From JASGCK01 sp031430035 (GTDB taxonomy: Bacteria > Pseudomonadota > Gammaproteobacteria > Burkholderiales > Burkholderiaceae_C), in the NCBI GenBank assembly GCA_031430035.1, contig JANPAS010000025.1, forward strand, positions 1-64,000: a stretch of 64,000 bases of DNA. The letters run 5' to 3'. Made by a program: the position numbers and the translations under genes. Below the pieces are notes generated by a model, which was given only the letters and a program-made list of their open reading frames with translations, was not told the DNA's origin and did not search any database. Positions 52,920 through 62,080 of the stretch are shown here, in pieces. The number at the start of each line of letters is the position of its first letter. Position 1 is the first letter of the stretch.

Positions 52920-53999
52920 ATGAAAATTGCAGTTTTGGCTGGTGACGGCATTGGTACAGAAATCGTGGCGGAAGCCGTTAAAGTTTTAAAAGCTTTGGAT
53001 TTAAAAATGGAGATGGAGTCCGCGCTGGTGGGCGGCGTGGCTTACGACGCGTTTGGTCATCCACTGCCTCCTGCCACACTGGCGCTAGCAAAAGCGTCGG
53101 ATGCGATTTTGTTTGGCGCGGTGGGCGACTGGAAGTACGACAAGCTAGAGCGTCAATTCCGCCCCGAGCAAGCGATTTTGGGTTTGCGTAAAGAGCTGGG
53201 ACTCTTTGCTAATTTCCGCCCAGCGATTTGCTACGAAGAGCTGGTCGATGCCTCTAGCCTGAAGCCAGAACTCATTGCAGGCTTAGATATCCTCATCATC
53301 CGTGAGCTAACAGGCGATATCTATTTTGGTCAGCCACGTGGTCGCCGTACCGCCACCGATGGACATTTCCCAGGCAGCGAGGAAGCCTTCGACACCATGC
53401 GCTACAGCCGCCCCGAGATTGAGCGCATCGCGCATGTGGCGTTTGATGCAGCACGTAAGCGTAGCAAGCGGGTGACGAGCGTGGACAAAAACAACGTGCT
53501 CGAGACCTCGCAGTTGTGGAAAGACGTGATGATTGAAGTTGCGCAGCAATACCCCGACGTGGCGCTCGATCACATGCTGGTGGACAACGCCGCCATGCAA
53601 CTCGTCAAAGAGCCAAAGAAGTTTGACGTGGTCGTCACGGGCAATATGTTCGGTGATATCTTGTCGGACGAAGCCTCGATGCTGACGGGCTCCATCGGCA
53701 TGTTGCCTTCCGCTAGTTTGAACTCTAGCAATCAAGGGCTGTACGAACCCAGTCACGGCTCAGCGCCTGATATCGCAGGCAAAGGTATTGCGAATCCGCT
53801 CGCGACGATCTTGTCTGCCGCCATGATGCTGCGCTTTAGCCTAGGTCAAGCGGAATCTGCCTTGCGAATCGAAGCTGCCGTAAAGGCCGTGTTGGCTAAG
53901 GGTTTGCGCACAGCAGACATCTACGGCAAAGGTGGTGCTGGAATTACCAAAGTCAGCACGTTGGAGATGGGTAATGCGGTTGTAGCGGCACTCAAATAA
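52920..53999 (+). CDS. leuB: 3-isopropylmalate dehydrogenase
   Basis: 359 aa. Motifs of the beta-decarboxylating dehydrogenases: LAGDGIGTEIVAEAVKVL, ILGLRKELGLFANFRPA, the arginines in IIRELTGDIYFGQPRG, TSVDKNNVLETSQLWKDV, VDNAAMQLV and the NAD site EPSHGSAPDIAGKGIANPLA. It catalyses the third step of leucine synthesis. leuC and leuD, usual neighbours, are not in the window. The ribosome site AAGGG lies directly after REP copy 3. Confidence 0.96.
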   Translation: MKIAVLAGDGIGTEIVAEAVKVLKALDLKMEMESALVGGVAYDAFGHPLPPATLALAKASDAILFGAVGDWKYDKLERQFRPEQAILGLRKELGLFANFRPAICYEELVDASSLKPELIAGLDILIIRELTGDIYFGQPRGRRTATDGHFPGSEEAFDTMRYSRPEIERIAHVAFDAARKRSKRVTSVDKNNVLETSQLWKDVMIEVAQQYPDVALDHMLVDNAAMQLVKEPKKFDVVVTGNMFGDILSDEASMLTGSIGMLPSASLNSSNQGLYEPSHGSAPDIAGKGIANPLATILSAAMMLRFSLGQAESALRIEAAVKAVLAKGLRTADIYGKGGAGITKVSTLEMGNAVVAALK

Positions 54000-54001
54000 G
54001 T

Positions 54002-54649
54002 ATGGAACTTATCGCGTACCTCATTGACTTCATCCTGCACATCGACAAACATTTAGAGCTTTTTGTTACCACCTACGGCGCTTGGGTTTACGCGCTTTTG
54101 TTTCTGATTATTTTTGTAGAAACTGGCTTGGTTGTCATGCCATTTTTGCCAGGGGACTCGCTGTTATTTGTCGTGGGAGCCTTGGCTGGTGTGGGTTTGA
54201 TGAACTATCCGCTCGTGATGGGGTTACTCATGATTGCCGCTGTCGCAGGTAATCAAACCAACTACACCATCGGCAGTCACTTTGGTAAGCGAGTATTCGC
54301 TTGGGAAAACTCAAAACTGTTTAACAAAAAAGCTTTTGACAGTGCGCACGCTTTCTACGAAAAGCACGGCGGCATCACCATTGTGGCTGCGCGTTTTATG
54401 CCGTTTCTCAGAACCTTTGCGCCCTTTGTAGCAGGCGTGGCGCAGATGACGCGCGCTAAATTCACTTTTTACGATGTATTCGGCAGCGTGCTGTGGGTCG
54501 GCTCTATCGTGACTATGGGCTACTTTTTTGGCAATTTACCGTGGGTCAAACAGCACCTCAGTCACATCATCTGGGCGATGATTTTGATTCCAGGTTTATT
54601 GGTTTTGATTGGTGCGGTGCGCACGAAGAACCCCCCTGCCACTTCGTGA
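54002..54649 (+). CDS. DedA family inner-membrane protein
   Basis: 215 aa. Family blocks FVETGLVVMPFLPGDSLLFV, GNQTNYTIGSHFGKRVF, and RFMPFLRTFAPFVAGVAQM, including the conserved Glu and the Arg-containing FxxRxxP-like segment. There are four to six hydrophobic stretches. DedA proteins act in lipid carrier recycling and membrane homeostasis; some flip undecaprenyl phosphate. It starts 2 bp after leuB and converges on the deaminase gene, with 8 bp between stops. Confidence 0.88.
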   Translation: MELIAYLIDFILHIDKHLELFVTTYGAWVYALLFLIIFVETGLVVMPFLPGDSLLFVVGALAGVGLMNYPLVMGLLMIAAVAGNQTNYTIGSHFGKRVFAWENSKLFNKKAFDSAHAFYEKHGGITIVAARFMPFLRTFAPFVAGVAQMTRAKFTFYDVFGSVLWVGSIVTMGYFFGNLPWVKQHLSHIIWAMILIPGLLVLIGAVRTKNPPATS

Positions 54650-54653
54650 CATC

Positions 54654-54671
54654 CCCCCTACTTCGCAGGGG
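54654..54671. terminator. Weak hairpin at the convergent ends of the DedA and deaminase genes
   Basis: CCCCT and AGGGG arms enclose a 7-nt loop directly at the deaminase stop codon. No T run follows. It may mark the boundary between convergent transcripts, but its strength is doubtful. Confidence 0.3.
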
Positions 54672-56094
54672 AGAACAAGGTTTTAGCTAGCCTGTTATGC
54701 GCTTCAATCAGCGGCTCAATCTCTAAGGTAGCGATTCGGCCTTCGCGCACCACGACACGGCCATTCACAATGGTGTAGTCCGCGTTGCCGCTGGCGCATA
54801 GCATCAGCGCCCCTACAGGGTCATGCACCGCGCCGCCCGCCATCGCCAGTGTGTCTGTTCTAAACATGGCTAAGTCGGCACAGTAACCCTCTTTGATTTG
54901 CCCGATGTCGTGCGAGCGCCCCAGCACTTCCGCGCCGCCGCGTGTGGCAAGGCGTAACGCATCACGCGGAGTCATCTCTTGCGGCCCTGTGTCGCAGCCG
55001 AAGGGCTCAAGCGCTTTGCCTACGCGAGCCAGCAGCATCGCCTGCCGCGCTTCATTCAGCATGTGCGCTGCGTCGTTGCTGGCGCTGCCATCAACGCCCA
55101 GTCCAATAGGTACGCCGCTTGCCAGCATTTTGCGCAGCGGCAAGATGCCACTCGCCAAGCGCATATTGCTGCATGGACAGTGGGCAATCCCTGTGCGCGT
55201 GGCGGCAAAAAGCGAAATGCCCACGTCATCTAACTTGACGCAGTGTGCATGCCACACGTCGCTGCCGACCCAGCCCAAATCTTCGGCGTATTGGGCAGGG
55301 GTGCGGTTGAATTTTTCTAGGCTGTACGCCACGTCGTGATCGTTTTCGGCAAGATGCGTGTGCAGCCGCACGCCAAAGCTGCGTGCCAGTTTGGCGGACT
55401 CGCGCATCAAATCCGTACTCACGCTAAACGGTGAGCACGGCGCGAGCGCCACTTGCGTCATCGCGCCATGCGAGGCATCGTGATAGGTCTCGATTAAGCG
55501 CTGCGACTCTTTGAGGATGAACGGCTCTTTTTCCACCACACGGTCAGGCGGCAGCCCGCCAGCGCTCTCGCCTACGCTCATGCTACCGCGTGTGGCTAGA
55601 AACCGCATTCCAATTTCCTTGGCGGCCTCAATAGAGTCATCCAAACGAATGCCGTTCGGATAGATGTAGAGGTGGTCACTACTTGTAGTGCAGCCCGATA
55701 GCAGCAACTCAGCCATCGCGATCTTGGTCGAGGTACGCACCATCTCTGGGGTCAAGCCAGCCCAAATCGGATAGAGACCTTTGAGCCAAGAAAACAGCTC
55801 GGCGCTTTGCACGCTGGGGATGGCACGCGTCAAACTTTGCACCATGTGGTGATGCGTATTGACCATGCCTGGAACGACGACGTGATTTTTTGCGTCGATA
55901 ACTTCTATGCTGGAAGCTTTATCCAGTATGCCCTGCAGGGCGATTTCATCATCCGCATCGCCTTTTTTGAAGATGCGGGATATGCGCCCATCCTTCAAAA
56001 AAAGCGACGCACCATACAGTTCGCCATTTGGCTCTGTACGTGCGTCGTCTTGTGTTGCGATGCAGCGTGCGCGGTGGACGAGAACGCTACTCAC
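54658..56094 (-). CDS. 8-oxoguanine deaminase-like amidohydrolase
   Basis: 478 aa, amidohydrolase superfamily (ATZ/TRZ group). Metal-binding and catalytic sites: VPGMVNTHHHMVQSLTRA (HxH), RLHTHLAENDHD (His and Glu), and LGVDGSASNDAAHML (Asp). GIAHCPCSNMRLASGI and ARQAMLLARVG are typical of the 8-oxoguanine deaminase branch represented by PA0142 of Pseudomonas aeruginosa. It would deaminate 8-oxoguanine to urate, or another oxidised or aminated purine. It follows the BMP binding protein gene by 11 bp in a purine uptake operon, which supports the call. Other purine or triazine deaminases remain possible. Confidence 0.8.
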   Translation of the reverse strand: MSSVLVHRARCIATQDDARTEPNGELYGASLFLKDGRISRIFKKGDADDEIALQGILDKASSIEVIDAKNHVVVPGMVNTHHHMVQSLTRAIPSVQSAELFSWLKGLYPIWAGLTPEMVRTSTKIAMAELLLSGCTTSSDHLYIYPNGIRLDDSIEAAKEIGMRFLATRGSMSVGESAGGLPPDRVVEKEPFILKESQRLIETYHDASHGAMTQVALAPCSPFSVSTDLMRESAKLARSFGVRLHTHLAENDHDVAYSLEKFNRTPAQYAEDLGWVGSDVWHAHCVKLDDVGISLFAATRTGIAHCPCSNMRLASGILPLRKMLASGVPIGLGVDGSASNDAAHMLNEARQAMLLARVGKALEPFGCDTGPQEMTPRDALRLATRGGAEVLGRSHDIGQIKEGYCADLAMFRTDTLAMAGGAVHDPVGALMLCASGNADYTIVNGRVVVREGRIATLEIEPLIEAHNRLAKTLFSPAK

Positions 56095-56105
56095 AACAAC
56101 TTCGA

Positions 56106-57245
56106 TTACTTCTTGCCGCTAGGCACTTTGCCTTCCACGCCTTTAACGTAGAACATGATGCCGCTCATGAACTTGTCATCAGCCACTTCGCCAGCTTTCA
56201 AAACCTCTTTACCGTCTTGTCCAACGATAGGTCCTTTCCAAACAGAGAACGTACCCGCCTTGAGGCCTGCTTTCACTTCATCTAGTTTGGCTTTGGCATC
56301 AGCTGGAATGTCAGCAGCCAGTGACACCATATCAATCGCGCCTTCCTTCACGCCCCACCATGTGTTCGGTCCTGTTGCCCACTTGCCATCGAGTGCGTCT
56401 TTGGTCGCCTTGATGTAATACGGTGCCCAGTTAATCACGGCAGAACCCAAGTGCGCTTTCGGGCCGTAGGCCGTCATGTCGGAATCCCAACCAAACGCGC
56501 GCTTGCCCAGCTTTTCAGCCGTTTGAAGCACGGCAGGCGAGTCGGTGTTTTGCATGAGCACGTCCGCGCCGCCGTTAATCAAGCTAGTTGCCGCTTCGGT
56601 TTCTTTGGGTGGTGCAAACCACTCGCCAACCCACACCACTTTAGTCTTCACTTTTGGATTCACGCTTTGTGCGCCCAGCGTAAAGCTATTGATGTTACGG
56701 ATGACTTCGGGAATTGGGATGGAGCCAACAACGCCCAGTGTGTTCGTCTTGGTCATCTTGCCTGCAATCACGCCCGCCATGTACGCGCCCTCGTAGGTGC
56801 GGCTGTCGTAAGTGCGCAAATTGTCGGCAGATTTGTAACCTGTGGCGTGCTCAAACTTCACGTCTTTAAATTCAGGCGCTACTTTTAGCATCGGATCCAT
56901 ATAGCCAAACGTTGTGCCAAAAATGACTTTGTTACCTTGACCAGCCAAATCACGCATCACGCGCTCTGCGTCGGCTGACTCGGGTACGTTCTCTACGATG
57001 GATGTTTTGATCTTGTCGCCAAACTCTTTCTCTAAAGCTTTACGTGCGTTGTCATGCGCAAACGTCCAGCCGCCGTCGCCCACAGGGCCCACGTAGGCAA
57101 ACGCAATTTTGAGTGGCTCGGCTTTAGGCGCTGCGGCTGGGGCGGCAGGCTTGACCTCTTCCTTTTTACCGCAACCCACAAGGGCGGCGGCCACTAGCAC
57201 AGCAGCCGTGATGGCTGTGGCTTTGAGAGCAAAACGTTTATTCAT
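56106..57245 (-). CDS. BMP-family nucleoside/purine ABC transporter substrate-binding protein
   Basis: 379 aa. The signal ends in a lipobox (AAALVGC, Cys 25) followed by GKKEEVKPAAPAAAPKAE, a linker, and a Bmp/Med domain: IAFAYVGPVGDGGWTFAHDN, IFGTTFGYMDPMLKVAPEF, SRTYEGAYMAGVIAGKMTKT, NTDSPAVLQTAEKLGKRAFG. These lipoproteins bind purine nucleosides or related ligands for the permeases encoded downstream in the list at 57331 and 58248. Order in the operon: ATPase, permease, permease, binding protein, deaminase. Confidence 0.9.
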   Translation of the reverse strand: MNKRFALKATAITAAVLVAAALVGCGKKEEVKPAAPAAAPKAEPLKIAFAYVGPVGDGGWTFAHDNARKALEKEFGDKIKTSIVENVPESADAERVMRDLAGQGNKVIFGTTFGYMDPMLKVAPEFKDVKFEHATGYKSADNLRTYDSRTYEGAYMAGVIAGKMTKTNTLGVVGSIPIPEVIRNINSFTLGAQSVNPKVKTKVVWVGEWFAPPKETEAATSLINGGADVLMQNTDSPAVLQTAEKLGKRAFGWDSDMTAYGPKAHLGSAVINWAPYYIKATKDALDGKWATGPNTWWGVKEGAIDMVSLAADIPADAKAKLDEVKAGLKAGTFSVWKGPIVGQDGKEVLKAGEVADDKFMSGIMFYVKGVEGKVPSGKK

Positions 57246-57330
57246 GATGAAAACTCACTTTCAAGGGTTGGATTAAAAAACTGCAACTGACAAATTTTAT
57301 ACAAGCAAAAGGCGTGCCCTTGCCAGCATA

Positions 57331-58248
57331 TTAACTAAGGTGAAAAGGTTTGCCCAAACTAGCAGGCATATTGGCGCGAATCCAGTCTGGGCGACGCGAA
57401 ATCAGCACCAACACCACAATGGTAGCGAGATACGGCAACATATTGAGCATTTCAGCAGGCACTTGTACGCCAGCGCCTTGCAGATGGAATTGCAGCATGG
57501 TGACGCCGCCAATCAGATACGCACCTAGCAGCACTCGCGCAGGTCGCCACGTGGCAAACGTGGTGAGCGCCAGCGCAATCCAACCTTTGCCAGCCGTCAT
57601 GCCCTCAACCCACAGCGGCGTATAGACCAAGCTGAGGTACGCACCGGCAAGGCCGCACAGAGCGCCGCCTGCCATCATGGCCAACAACCTAATGCGCCGT
57701 ACGTTGTAGCCCAGTGCATGAGCCGACTCGGGGCTTTCGCCTACCGAGCGCAAAATCAGGCCGGCGCGGGTTTTGTACAAAAAGTACATCAGTCCCGCAG
57801 CCATAAAAATGGCGATGTACACCAGCGGATGCTGCTTAAAAAAGGCGGATCCCACCAGAGGAATATCAGATAAATACGGCACAGCGTAATTGATACGCGC
57901 TGGTAGGGTGGCCTGCACGTAGCCTGTGCCAATAAACGCAGAAAAACCTGCACCAAAAAGTGACAGCGCCAATCCCGTAGCGTAGGCATTGGTGTTTAAA
58001 TAAATAATGAGCAAGCCCGCAAGCCATGCCAGTATTGCCCCCGCAGCCATGCCAGCCACAAAGCCAATGCTGTCTTGACCTGTGGCATGGGTGGCTGCAA
58101 AACCTGCTAAAGCAGCGCAAATCATCATGCCTTCTGCGCCCAAGTTGACCACGCCCGCGCGTTCGTTGATGAGGAGGCCGAGCGCAGCGAGTGCCAGCAC
58201 CGTGCCAGCCGCCAAGGTTGATCCGATTAAGAGTGCGTAGGTTTCCAT
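57331..58248 (-). CDS. Nucleoside-type ABC transporter permease, second subunit
   Basis: 305 aa, about eight to ten TM helices. Family blocks are LINERAGVVNLGAEGMMICA, FLYKTRAGLILRSVGESPES, and AHALGYNVRRIRLLAMMAGG, as in YufQ/BmpD-type permeases of the branched-chain permease superfamily. It shares its first base with the end of the other permease gene (end-to-start overlap at 58248) and is followed by an 85-bp gap before the binding protein gene. Confidence 0.9.
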   Translation of the reverse strand: METYALLIGSTLAAGTVLALAALGLLINERAGVVNLGAEGMMICAALAGFAATHATGQDSIGFVAGMAAGAILAWLAGLLIIYLNTNAYATGLALSLFGAGFSAFIGTGYVQATLPARINYAVPYLSDIPLVGSAFFKQHPLVYIAIFMAAGLMYFLYKTRAGLILRSVGESPESAHALGYNVRRIRLLAMMAGGALCGLAGAYLSLVYTPLWVEGMTAGKGWIALALTTFATWRPARVLLGAYLIGGVTMLQFHLQGAGVQVPAEMLNMLPYLATIVVLVLISRRPDWIRANMPASLGKPFHLS

Positions 58249-59309
58249 TAGGATTTTTTCCAGGTCAGGCGATACGCGATCAAGGTGTCAGACGCCAACA
58301 GCGAAAACAACAGCAGCCCTTGGAACACGCCCGTGACCGACTTGGGCACGCCCATGCGCGACTGCGCCAGCTCGCCACCAATGTAGAACATGCTCATCAA
58401 AAGACTGGCGAGCACCACACCCACAGGATGCAGCCGCCCGACATACGCCACGATGATGGCCGCAAAACCATAGCCAACGGGCACATAAGGGGTCAATTGC
58501 CCAATCGGGCCAGCAACCTCAAGCGCACCAGCCAGTCCTGCTGCACCGCCCGAAATCAAGAGCGCGATCCACAGCGCCGCACGGCTAGAAAACCCTGCAT
58601 AACGAGCGGCATGCGGTGCAAGACCACCTACGGCGAGCGCAAAACCCGCCTTGCTACGGAACAAAAATAACCATAGCACGCCTGCGCTAAGCAGCCCGAG
58701 CACAATGCCAATGCTGACGCGCGAGCCTTGTATCAGACGCGGGATTTGCGTGACAGCTTCAAAACTTTTGCTTTGCGGAAAGTTGTAACCCCCAGGGTCT
58801 TTGAGCACGCCATTGACTAAAAAAAGTAAGGTCGAAATCGCAATATAGACCAGCATCAAGCTCACCAAAATTTCATTCGCATGAAAGCGATCTTTGAGCA
58901 GCGCCGTGATACCCGCCCAAAACATCCCGCCCAGCACGCCCGCTAGCAAAATGGCGGGAATGATGATCCAAGCATGGGTGGTTTTGTCCGCTTGCAATGC
59001 CATCCAACCCGCAAAGATTGCGCCCATCACAAACTGACCCTCCGCGCCAATGTTCCAAATGCCCGAGCGAAAACACACCGAAAGCCCCAGCGCAATGATG
59101 AGCAGCGGCGTGGCTTTAACCAAGAGCTCGCCCACGGCGTAGCCTGACTTGATCGGTTCCCAAAAAAACATCGTCAGCCCACGTAGCGGATCTTTGCCGA
59201 GCAAGCTAAAAATCGTGAGCCCCACTAGCACCGTGACCGCCAGCGCCAAGAGCGGCGAGGCATACGTCCAAGCGCGAGATGGAGCAGGGCGGGCAATCAG
59301 TTTAAACAT
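58248..59309 (-). CDS. Nucleoside-type ABC transporter permease, first subunit
   Basis: 353 aa from the ATG at 59309, chosen because it overlaps the ATPase gene end by 8 bp and starts directly before the first TM helix (MFKLIARPAPSRAW); the frame is open to 59342. Blocks: KATPLLIIALGLSVCFRSGI, WNIGAEGQFVMGAIFAGW, FHANEILVSLMLVYIA, GYGFAAIIVAYVGRLHPVGV. It pairs with the 57331 permease to form the membrane channel of the transporter. Confidence 0.9.
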   Translation of the reverse strand: MFKLIARPAPSRAWTYASPLLALAVTVLVGLTIFSLLGKDPLRGLTMFFWEPIKSGYAVGELLVKATPLLIIALGLSVCFRSGIWNIGAEGQFVMGAIFAGWMALQADKTTHAWIIIPAILLAGVLGGMFWAGITALLKDRFHANEILVSLMLVYIAISTLLFLVNGVLKDPGGYNFPQSKSFEAVTQIPRLIQGSRVSIGIVLGLLSAGVLWLFLFRSKAGFALAVGGLAPHAARYAGFSSRAALWIALLISGGAAGLAGALEVAGPIGQLTPYVPVGYGFAAIIVAYVGRLHPVGVVLASLLMSMFYIGGELAQSRMGVPKSVTGVFQGLLLFSLLASDTLIAYRLTWKKS

Positions 59310-60777
59310 GCGTCTCCGCTCCTTTTGCATACCACAAACCACTCATCCACTCGCCAACCAAGCTGGGCGTGGCCTGCGCGGCATCAATGCTTGGCGAGAG
59401 CCGTCCCTTGGCGATCACATGCAAGCGGTCACAGACTTCAAACAGTTCGTCCAGTTCGTCGCTCATCACCAGCACCGCACAGCCGCGCTCGCGCAAAGCG
59501 AGCAGCTCCGCGCGAATTTGCGCCGCCGCGCCCACATCTACGCCCCATGTGGGTTGAGCGACGACCAGCACTTCAGGTTGGGCATCCATTTCGCGTCCGA
59601 CGATAAATTTTTGCAAATTGCCACCTGACAGGGATTGCGCCAATGCTGCGCTTCCCTTGCCAGACCCCGCCTTTACGTTGAAGGCAGCGATGATCTTGGT
59701 TGCCTGTTCGTGCAACTTTTTAGGTGCAATCCAATCAAAACCAAAACGCCGTGTGACCGCTTCGTGTCGTGTCAGCAGCAAATTATCGGCAAGACTAAAA
59801 GAAGGCACAGCACCGCAGCCGAGGCGCTCTTCGGGCACGATGTGCAGCTTGTGTTTAGAGAAAGCGCGGGTCGATATAGCCGTCAGCAATTCCTTTTGCC
59901 CGTTGCCCGACACGCCTGCAATCCCAACGATTTCGCCAGCGCGAACGTCTAAGTTGATGTGCGCGAGGTCCACACCAAACGGATCAGATTTGAGCTTCGA
60001 GAAGTTGTGCATCAAGAGGTGCGACTCGCCCGTTTGCATGGCGGTACGCGAGAGTGGCCGAGGCTCAAAGCCAATCATCATGCGGCTGAGTGAGGCGTTG
60101 GACTCGTTGGCAGGCACGCATTCACCCGTCACGCGACCGCCGCGCAGCACCGTGCAACTATCACACAGCGCACGGATTTCATCCAGCTTGTGGCTGATGT
60201 AGAGGATGGTGCAGCCCTCAGACGCAAGCTGGCGCAGCACGACAAAAAGCTTCTCCACAGCCTGCGGTGTCAGCACCGATGTGGGCTCGTCAAGAATCAA
60301 AAGCTTGGGGTTCGTCAGCAAAGCGCGGATGATCTCCACGCGCTGCCGCTCCCCCACCGCAAGACTGTGCACAGGGCGCAGCGGGTCAACGTCCAGCCCA
60401 TACGCAGCGGCTTTGGCGGTGATTTGCGCAGAGACTTCTTTCAAGCTATGTGACTTGTCCAAACCCAGCCAAACATTCTCAGCAACCGACAACGTATCGA
60501 ACAAACTGAAATGCTGAAACACCATGCTGATGCCAAGCGCCCGAGCCGCTTGCGGGTTGGCGATGTGGACGACTTCACCATTAAAAGATACCTGCCCACT
60601 ATCAGGCTTCACCACGCCGTAAATGATCTTCATCAACGTCGATTTGCCCGCGCCGTTTTCGCCCAAGATGGCGTGGATTTTTCCAGCACCCACAGAAAGC
60701 GTAATGTCGTCGTTAGCCAGCACAGCGGGGTAGCGCTTGGTGATGTTGGTAAGCGTGAGACGGGTGGACGTGGTCAT
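59302..60777 (-). CDS. Nucleoside-type ABC transporter ATPase with two nucleotide-binding domains
   Basis: 491 aa. The first domain has GENGAGKSTLMKIIYG, SVGERQRVEIIRALL and LLILDEPTSVLTPQ. The second has a degenerate P-loop (GVSGNGQKELLTAI), SLSGGNLQKFIVGREM and VLVVAQPTWGVDVGAA. This layout matches YufO/RbsA-type ATPases. It is the first gene of the transporter operon. Upstream lies the small inserted region at 60818-62080. Confidence 0.92.
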   Translation of the reverse strand: MTTSTRLTLTNITKRYPAVLANDDITLSVGAGKIHAILGENGAGKSTLMKIIYGVVKPDSGQVSFNGEVVHIANPQAARALGISMVFQHFSLFDTLSVAENVWLGLDKSHSLKEVSAQITAKAAAYGLDVDPLRPVHSLAVGERQRVEIIRALLTNPKLLILDEPTSVLTPQAVEKLFVVLRQLASEGCTILYISHKLDEIRALCDSCTVLRGGRVTGECVPANESNASLSRMMIGFEPRPLSRTAMQTGESHLLMHNFSKLKSDPFGVDLAHINLDVRAGEIVGIAGVSGNGQKELLTAISTRAFSKHKLHIVPEERLGCGAVPSFSLADNLLLTRHEAVTRRFGFDWIAPKKLHEQATKIIAAFNVKAGSGKGSAALAQSLSGGNLQKFIVGREMDAQPEVLVVAQPTWGVDVGAAAQIRAELLALRERGCAVLVMSDELDELFEVCDRLHVIAKGRLSPSIDAAQATPSLVGEWMSGLWYAKGAETHV

Positions 60778-60817
60778 TCGAATAATCGTAACACGGGGGG
60801 ATTGGTATCATGGAGTT

Positions 60818-61564
60818 ATGCAAAACATAAGAAATATCGTCAAAAATTTGAATGGCTTTGTGCACCGAAATACTATTGATTTGTTGCTCTGGACTTTATT
60901 TATTGCAAGCATGCTCCTTATGTGCAAATCGAGCACAGATCCACGCCCAGACTTTATCAAGGGGAGCCTACTTGAGGCCTTTTTCAAGCCGTTCCCCAAC
61001 GGGAATCAAATCACGTTTGATGTCACGGTTGGCATCATTGTTAGCCTATTTGTCTATGTACTTGTTGTTCGTCTCCCGGATAAGCAGAAGAGGCGACGAC
61101 TGAAGGCACATCTTCTTAGGCGTTATGACGACCTCAAAGGGCAATGCATCACACATTTCCTATGGTCCTGCAACCAACCGGCAGAGTCCGCTCTGATTGA
61201 TCGTTTGAAGAATCAAGAAGAATTTCGTGAATTCTTTACACAATCAGTTTCAGCAGATCAGGATCGTTGGCATGCGGTACTCAATGGCCTCACTGATGTT
61301 TATGTTCAATCGCTTGTGCGTGAACTCGACTTGTTCCGAGGCGAATTGGATTACGTGCTGACTAGCGTAGAAGTGGTCGACGAAAAAGCCTTTAGGCTTC
61401 TTCGAAATCTAACTCAAGTGCTTCAACGTAGTCGTTATTGGTCTGATAGGGAAGACCAATTGAAGCCGTTATCGCAGCTCATGTGGTCTATGTTTGCTGG
61501 TTGGAGTTTCGTCGATGGATATACGGGACGAGATCGTGTTGATGAGATGTTCAAAGCAATATGA
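60818..61564 (+). CDS. Two-TM protein of unknown function
   Basis: 248 aa from the ATG at 60818, with GGAG very close (2 nt) upstream; the frame is open to 60737. Two hydrophobic segments (LLLWTLFIASMLLMC, about 24-38, and VTVGIIVSLFVYVLVV, about 66-81) precede a basic stretch (KQKRRRLKAHLLRR) and a soluble, probably helical domain of about 150 residues. The C-terminus contains WSMFAGWSFVDGYTGRDRVD. I do not recognise the family. It stands alone between the purine ABC genes and a toxin-antitoxin pair, so it is likely accessory. Confidence 0.6.
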   Translation: MQNIRNIVKNLNGFVHRNTIDLLLWTLFIASMLLMCKSSTDPRPDFIKGSLLEAFFKPFPNGNQITFDVTVGIIVSLFVYVLVVRLPDKQKRRRLKAHLLRRYDDLKGQCITHFLWSCNQPAESALIDRLKNQEEFREFFTQSVSADQDRWHAVLNGLTDVYVQSLVRELDLFRGELDYVLTSVEVVDEKAFRLLRNLTQVLQRSRYWSDREDQLKPLSQLMWSMFAGWSFVDGYTGRDRVDEMFKAI

Positions 61565-61599
61565 CTACAATGACTACAAGTATTCATTAAGGAGCTTTT

Positions 61600-61827
61600 A
61601 TGCCCATTTCCATTCGTTTAGATGCTGACGTTGAGCAGCGCATTGACCAATTAGCCAAAGACACAAACCGTAGCAAAGCGTTCTATTTGCGCGAGCTGAT
61701 TACTAACGGCTTAGAAGACCTTGAGGACTATTACCGTGCTTCGATGGTGTCGGCGCGTATCCGCAACGGAACCGAAAAAGTTTATTCTTTAGCTGAGGTG
61801 GAGGCAGAGCTTGGTTTGGCAAGTTGA
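61600..61827 (+). CDS. RelB/CopG-type antitoxin (ribbon-helix-helix)
   Basis: 75 aa. The N-terminal ribbon-helix-helix reads ISIRLDADVEQRIDQLAKDT, then NRSKAFYLRELITNGLEDLE. The C-terminal part (VYSLAEVEAELGL) should bind and block the toxin. An SD (AAGGAG) lies 7 nt before the ATG. Such antitoxins bind their own promoter. It overlaps the toxin gene by 17 bp. Confidence 0.88.
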   Translation: MPISIRLDADVEQRIDQLAKDTNRSKAFYLRELITNGLEDLEDYYRASMVSARIRNGTEKVYSLAEVEAELGLAS

Positions 61828-62080
61828 GTTGTCAAACACGGCGCGCAAGCAATTTTTAAAACTTGATCCAGCCGTTGCGAAACGACTCACCAAATTTTTG
61901 CGTGAACGTATCGCACCTTTAGATGATCCGCGAAGTGTAGGTAAAGCGCTGCTCGGTTCGGTACTGGGCAACTATTGGCGCTATCGAATTGGTGATTACC
62001 GTTTAGTGTGTGAAATCCAGGATGGAAAGTTGCGCATTGTGGTTGTTGAAGTCGGAAATCGAAAAGAGATTTATCGCTAA
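61811..62080 (+). CDS. RelE/ParE-family toxin
   Basis: 89 aa starting at a TTG at 61811, inside the antitoxin gene; no ATG or GTG fits better. Pattern of the RelE fold: WQVELSNTARKQFLKLDPAV, LGNYWRYRIGDYRLVCEIQD, LRIVVVEVGNRKEIYR. The conserved R-Y-R-I-G-D-Y-R core and the C-terminal V-x-x-R-x-x-I-Y-R are present. RelE-type toxins cut mRNA on the ribosome; ParE relatives hit gyrase, and the choice is not settled by sequence. Its stop overlaps that of the convergent deaminase gene. Confidence 0.88.
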   Translation: MVWQVELSNTARKQFLKLDPAVAKRLTKFLRERIAPLDDPRSVGKALLGSVLGNYWRYRIGDYRLVCEIQDGKLRIVVVEVGNRKEIYR

